Assembly (NCBI RefSeq): GCF_000024025.1
Contig: NC_013131.1
Span: 8,598,229 to 8,662,228, forward strand
DNA length: 64,000 nt
Direction of reading: 5' to 3'
Origin: Catenulispora acidiphila DSM 44928
GTDB lineage: Bacteria; Actinomycetota; Actinomycetes; Streptomycetales; Catenulisporaceae
Shown here: in pieces, positions 61,924-64,000 of the stretch
Layout of the letters: every line of letters begins with the position of its first letter
How positions within the stretch are numbered: the first letter of the stretch is position 1
Position numbers and translations under genes: made by a program
The notes under the pieces: generated by a model
The model's input: only the letters and a program-made list of their open reading frames with translations
Databases searched by the model: none
What the model was told of the DNA's origin: nothing

Positions 61924-61964
61924 AAGTACTGCCCGGCACCTGAATCAGGTGCCGGGCAGTACTT
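61924..61964. terminator. 20-bp perfect terminator between RbpA and cold-shock genes
   Basis: Arms 61924-61943 and 61945-61964 are exact complements over 20 bases around a single central base, so the real loop is the central 5-7 nt. It lies between two convergent genes and can stop both transcripts. Confidence 0.9.
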
Positions 61965-61997
61965 AAGAAACGTCCGGAAAACCGGGCGAGCGGTCCG

Positions 61998-62204
61998 CTA
62001 CCGGGCCGGAACGATGTTCACAGCCTGCGGGCCCTTCTGGCCCTGGGTGACCTCGAAGCTCACGCGCTGGCCCTCCTGGAGCTCGCGGTAGCCGTCGGCC
62101 GCGATGTTCGAGAAGTGGGCGAAGACGTCGGCGCCGCCGCCGTCCTGCTCGATGAAGCCGAAGCCCTTTTCCGCGTTGAACCACTTCACGGTGCCATCGG
62201 TCAT
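61998..62204 (-). CDS. csp: Cold-shock protein (CspA family)
   Basis: A 68-residue OB-fold nucleic-acid chaperone from the ATG at 62204, with GGAGGAAAAA upstream. The RNP1 motif is KGFGFIEQD and RNP2 DVFAHFSNI; the start [20 protein letters not shown] is diagnostic. Before it lies a region (62205-62400) with a small stem-loop at 62306-62330, perhaps part of a structured leader as in other cold-shock genes. Confidence 0.95.
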   Translation of the reverse strand: MTDGTVKWFNAEKGFGFIEQDGGGADVFAHFSNIAADGYRELQEGQRVSFEVTQGQKGPQAVNIVPAR

Positions 62205-62305
62205 GATTTTTCCTCCTGGTATGGGGAACGAAAGGAATCTCCGCACTGCGCGAAGCCCTGGCCGCCGAAATGAACCCCGCCCGGAGAAACCCGGAAAACA
62301 AAAGA

Positions 62306-62330
62306 CGCCTGAGCCGCAAAGCATCAGGCG
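62306..62330 (-). promoter_or_regulatory. Stem-loop in the cold-shock leader region
   Basis: A 7-bp stem CGCCTGA/TCAGGCG with an 11-nt loop, about 100 bases before the cold-shock gene start. It may be in the 5' leader, but the transcription start is unknown. Confidence 0.4.
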
Positions 62331-62373
62331 CACATTAAGACATGGGTACCACGACTGCAACAAGATCAAGGTA

Positions 62374-62424
62374 GCACAGATTTTGGAGTGGTGCAGATTT
62401 TGAAGTGATGCAGATCGTGGAGTC
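62374..62424. repeat. Three imperfect 17-bp direct repeats
   Basis: Three consecutive units of 17 bases (62374-62390, 62391-62407, 62408-62424) with the core GCAGATTTTGGAGTG lie between the divergent cold-shock and NYN genes. They are AT-richer than the surroundings and look like a multi-copy protein-binding site or slippage array. Confidence 0.75.
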
Positions 62425-62479
62425 GGCGGCACCGCGCGGCGCGGTGCGCACGGATCCGGCCGGTGATCGCTACGGTGGC

Positions 62480-62505
62480 TGACATCTCGGACTGACATCT
62501 CGGAC
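62480..62505. repeat. 13-bp perfect tandem repeat before the NYN gene
   Basis: TGACATCTCGGAC occurs twice head to tail (62480-62492, 62493-62505), ending 20 bases before the start codon of the NYN protein gene. Confidence 0.9.
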
Positions 62506-62525
62506 GGACTCGAAGGGAACAGCCC

Positions 62526-62904
62526 ATGGTCGCGGAGAACCCGGTCAAGCTGGCGGTGCTGATCGACGCCGACAACGCCCAGCCGTCCAACGCGGCGACG
62601 CTGCTCGCGGAGATCGCCAAGTACGGCACGGCGCACGTCAAGCGCGCCTACGGCGACTGGACCGGGACCAGCCTCAAGGGCTGGAAGGAGCACCTGCTCG
62701 CGCTGAGCATCCAGCCGATCCAGCAGTTCGCCTACACCTCCGGCAAGAACGCCACCGACGCCGCGATGGTCATCGACGCCATGGACCTGCTGTACTCCGG
62801 GCGCTTCGAGGGGTTCTGCATCGTCTCCTCCGACAGCGACTTCACCCGCCTCGCGGCCCGGATCCGCGAGTCCGGCCTGATCGTCTACGGCTTCGGCGAG
62901 CGCA
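62526..62904 (+). other. NYN (PIN-like) nuclease domain coding segment
   Basis: The first 126 codons of the protein encoded at 62526-63308 encode the NYN domain. Acidic catalytic positions are seen in [15 protein letters not shown], a [15 protein letters not shown] segment and the [10 protein letters not shown] block. Confidence 0.75.
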
Positions 62905-63308
62905 AGACGCCGAAGCCGTTCGTCGCGGCGTGCGACAAGTTCGTCTACACCGAGAACCTCGCCTTCGCCGAGGAGGGCGCGTTCCCCGACGAGATCGTCC
63001 CGAGCACCGTGGAGAAGCCGACAGCCAAGATCGCGGCGACGAAGCTGCGCGGCGACGCGAAGCTGGTGAACCTGCTGCGCAACGCGGTTGAGGCGGCCAG
63101 CGACGAGGACGGCTGGGCCGGGTTGTCCGGCGTCGGCCACATCCTGACCAACCAACAGCCGGACTTCGACTCCCGCACCTACGGCTACCCCAAGCTCAGC
63201 AACCTCGTGACCGCGACCGGCCTGTTCGACGTCGACCGCCGCAGCACCGGCGAGGGCAAGCCGGCGCAGATCCACATCAGGGACAAGCGGTACGAGTCGC
63301 GGCCGTAG
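62526..63308 (+). CDS. NYN domain ribonuclease-like protein with C-terminal OST-HTH/LOTUS domain
   Basis: A 260-residue soluble protein. The N-terminal half is a NYN/PIN-fold RNase domain with conserved acidic residues in [29 protein letters not shown] and [19 protein letters not shown]. The C-terminal half (about 185-255) resembles the OST-HTH/LOTUS RNA-binding fold: [48 protein letters not shown]. This pairing is known in bacteria as LabA-like proteins and points to RNA cleavage or turnover. The ATG follows CGAAGGGAACAGCC. Confidence 0.9.
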   Translation: MVAENPVKLAVLIDADNAQPSNAATLLAEIAKYGTAHVKRAYGDWTGTSLKGWKEHLLALSIQPIQQFAYTSGKNATDAAMVIDAMDLLYSGRFEGFCIVSSDSDFTRLAARIRESGLIVYGFGERKTPKPFVAACDKFVYTENLAFAEEGAFPDEIVPSTVEKPTAKIAATKLRGDAKLVNLLRNAVEAASDEDGWAGLSGVGHILTNQQPDFDSRTYGYPKLSNLVTATGLFDVDRRSTGEGKPAQIHIRDKRYESRP

Positions 63309-63338
63309 CGCGCGTCGGACGCCGCGTCCGACGCGCGC
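63308..63338. terminator. Terminator between NYN and lipoprotein genes
   Basis: A 14-bp perfect stem GCGCGCGTCGGACG (63308-63321) with complement 63325-63338 and a 3-nt loop, directly at the NYN stop and 12 bases before the convergent lipoprotein stop. Confidence 0.82.
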
Positions 63339-63349
63339 CGGAGCCGGCC

Positions 63350-64000
63350 TCAAACCCCGAGGTCGATGACCGGCGGGTCCCCGGGGGTGACGGTTCCCTG
63401 GGCGGTCATCAGGGTGCCCTTGAAGACCAGGCGAAGACCCTTGGCGCCCTTGGGCGCGATGAAGACCAGCTCGCCGGTCTGCTTCTCGCCGGGCTTCAGG
63501 TTCAGCAGGTTCAGGCGCACGTTCGCGGGCAGCTCGTCGGTCGCCACGATGTCGGGCAGGATCTCGTGGTCCGCGCTGTCGCGGACTTCGAGGTCCATCA
63601 TCGAGAAGGCGCCCGCGCCGGCGGTGTTGGCCAGTTCGACGTGGAGCTTGAGGTACTCCTGGTTCGAGGCCGGATGCAGGGAGTAGCCGGCCGGCGGGTT
63701 GTACGGGTAGGTCACGACGTCGACCTTGAACTTGAAGCCGCTGCGCTCGACCCAGTCCGAGGTCTTGTTCGTGATGGCCGGCGGCGTGGCCGACGGGTCC
63801 GCCGAGGCGGTGTCCGAGTCCGATGCCCCCGAGGACGGCGCGGACGACGTGTCGGATGCCGACGTGCTCGAGGCGGCCGACGAGGCCGTGGTCGAGGCGG
63901 CTGCCGAGCCCGTGGCGGAGGTCTTGCCCGCCGCGGTCGGAGCCGAGCCCGAGGACGAACAGGCGGTCATCGCCAGCGCGAGCACGGCCGACGCGCCCAG
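63350..64000 (-). CDS. DUF4352-like secreted lipoprotein (5' end outside the window)
   Basis: A leftward gene running off the window; about 217 residues are visible. The signal end [14 protein letters not shown] gives the lipobox cysteine, followed by a serine/alanine/threonine-rich linker of about 60 residues and an Ig-like DUF4352-type domain with [32 protein letters not shown] and [16 protein letters not shown]. Such telokin-fold lipoproteins are common and poorly understood. Only the first few residues of the signal peptide should be missing. Confidence 0.8.
   Translation of the reverse strand: MGASAVLALAMTACSSSGSAPTAAGKTSATGSAAASTTASSAASSTSASDTSSAPSSGASDSDTASADPSATPPAITNKTSDWVERSGFKFKVDVVTYPYNPPAGYSLHPASNQEYLKLHVELANTAGAGAFSMMDLEVRDSADHEILPDIVATDELPANVRLNLLNLKPGEKQTGELVFIAPKGAKGLRLVFKGTLMTAQGTVTPGDPPVIDLGV

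Noticed and set aside
62374-62424. Iteron-type replication origin
   Set aside because: Only three short repeats, no replication protein gene and no AT-rich unwinding region; a regulatory site is likelier.
61998-63353. A 451-codon leftward frame ending in the cold-shock protein
   Set aside because: Only the last 68 codons are the cold-shock protein, with its own ribosome binding site; the rest is antisense to the NYN gene and crosses promoters.

Overview
The window is high-GC actinomycete chromosome. Signs of this are frequent GTG starts, GGAGG-type ribosome binding sites, ATGA/GTGA gene overlaps, an RbpA-type RNA polymerase-binding protein, an IdeR/DmdR-type iron box, LLM-class oxidoreductases, twin-arginine lipoproteins and many secreted hydrolases. 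The repertoire looks like a soil, mycelial actinomycete (Streptomyces/Catenulispora-like); the genus is inferred from gene content only.

Layout. 0-3 kb: start of a sensor histidine kinase, a CPBP membrane protease and a membrane Ser/Thr kinase. 3.7-7.5 kb: an iron-regulated FbpABC-type ferric iron importer with an iron box. 7.6-14 kb: separately terminated enzymes of the kind often seen as tailoring enzymes (LLM oxidoreductase, FAD oxidoreductase, MFS exporter, RibD-like reductase, SnoaL-like protein). 14-16.4 kb: a translationally coupled N5-(carboxyethyl)ornithine synthase-like dehydrogenase and glycosyltransferase. 16.7-22.5 kb: a lipoprotein divergent from an MMPL transporter, and an MFS exporter divergent from its TetR regulator with a double operator. 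22.6-25.95 kb: gene debris (orphan Ig-like domain, truncated ricin-type lectin, IS-end-like repeats, a gene tail) around an unusual metalloprotease/propeller gene. 26-28 kb: aldo-keto reductase and divergent AraC regulator.

28.2-46.3 kb is a large catabolic region. A seven-gene leftward operon encodes a small protein, a NuoF-like flavoprotein, a [3Fe-4S] ferredoxin, an NDP-forming acyl-CoA synthetase, two acyl-CoA dehydrogenases and a 3-hydroxyacyl-CoA dehydrogenase. Divergent from it are a Rieske oxygenase and a TetR regulator, followed by a PotABCD-type importer, a flavin amine oxidase and an aldehyde dehydrogenase; then a sterol-desaturase-like hydroxylase and an FCD-GntR regulator with an exact operator. 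The arrangement suggests import of an amine-containing compound, oxygenation, oxidative deamination and beta-oxidation-like breakdown of the carbon skeleton.

46.5-48.2 kb is a visibly less GC-rich islet: a multi-TM SLATT-like membrane protein divergent from a DUF4062 (TIR-like fold) protein, the best candidate for an undescribed defence-type module. 48.3-61.3 kb is rich in exported proteins: a propeller-like protein, S53 peptidase with Ig repeats and chitin-binding domain, CHAP/PKD protein, DUF4349 lipoprotein, and a papain-like protease with a membrane-anchored partner. 61.5-64 kb holds an RbpA-like protein, a cold-shock protein, an NYN-domain protein and a partial lipoprotein. No tRNA, rRNA or CRISPR array was seen.
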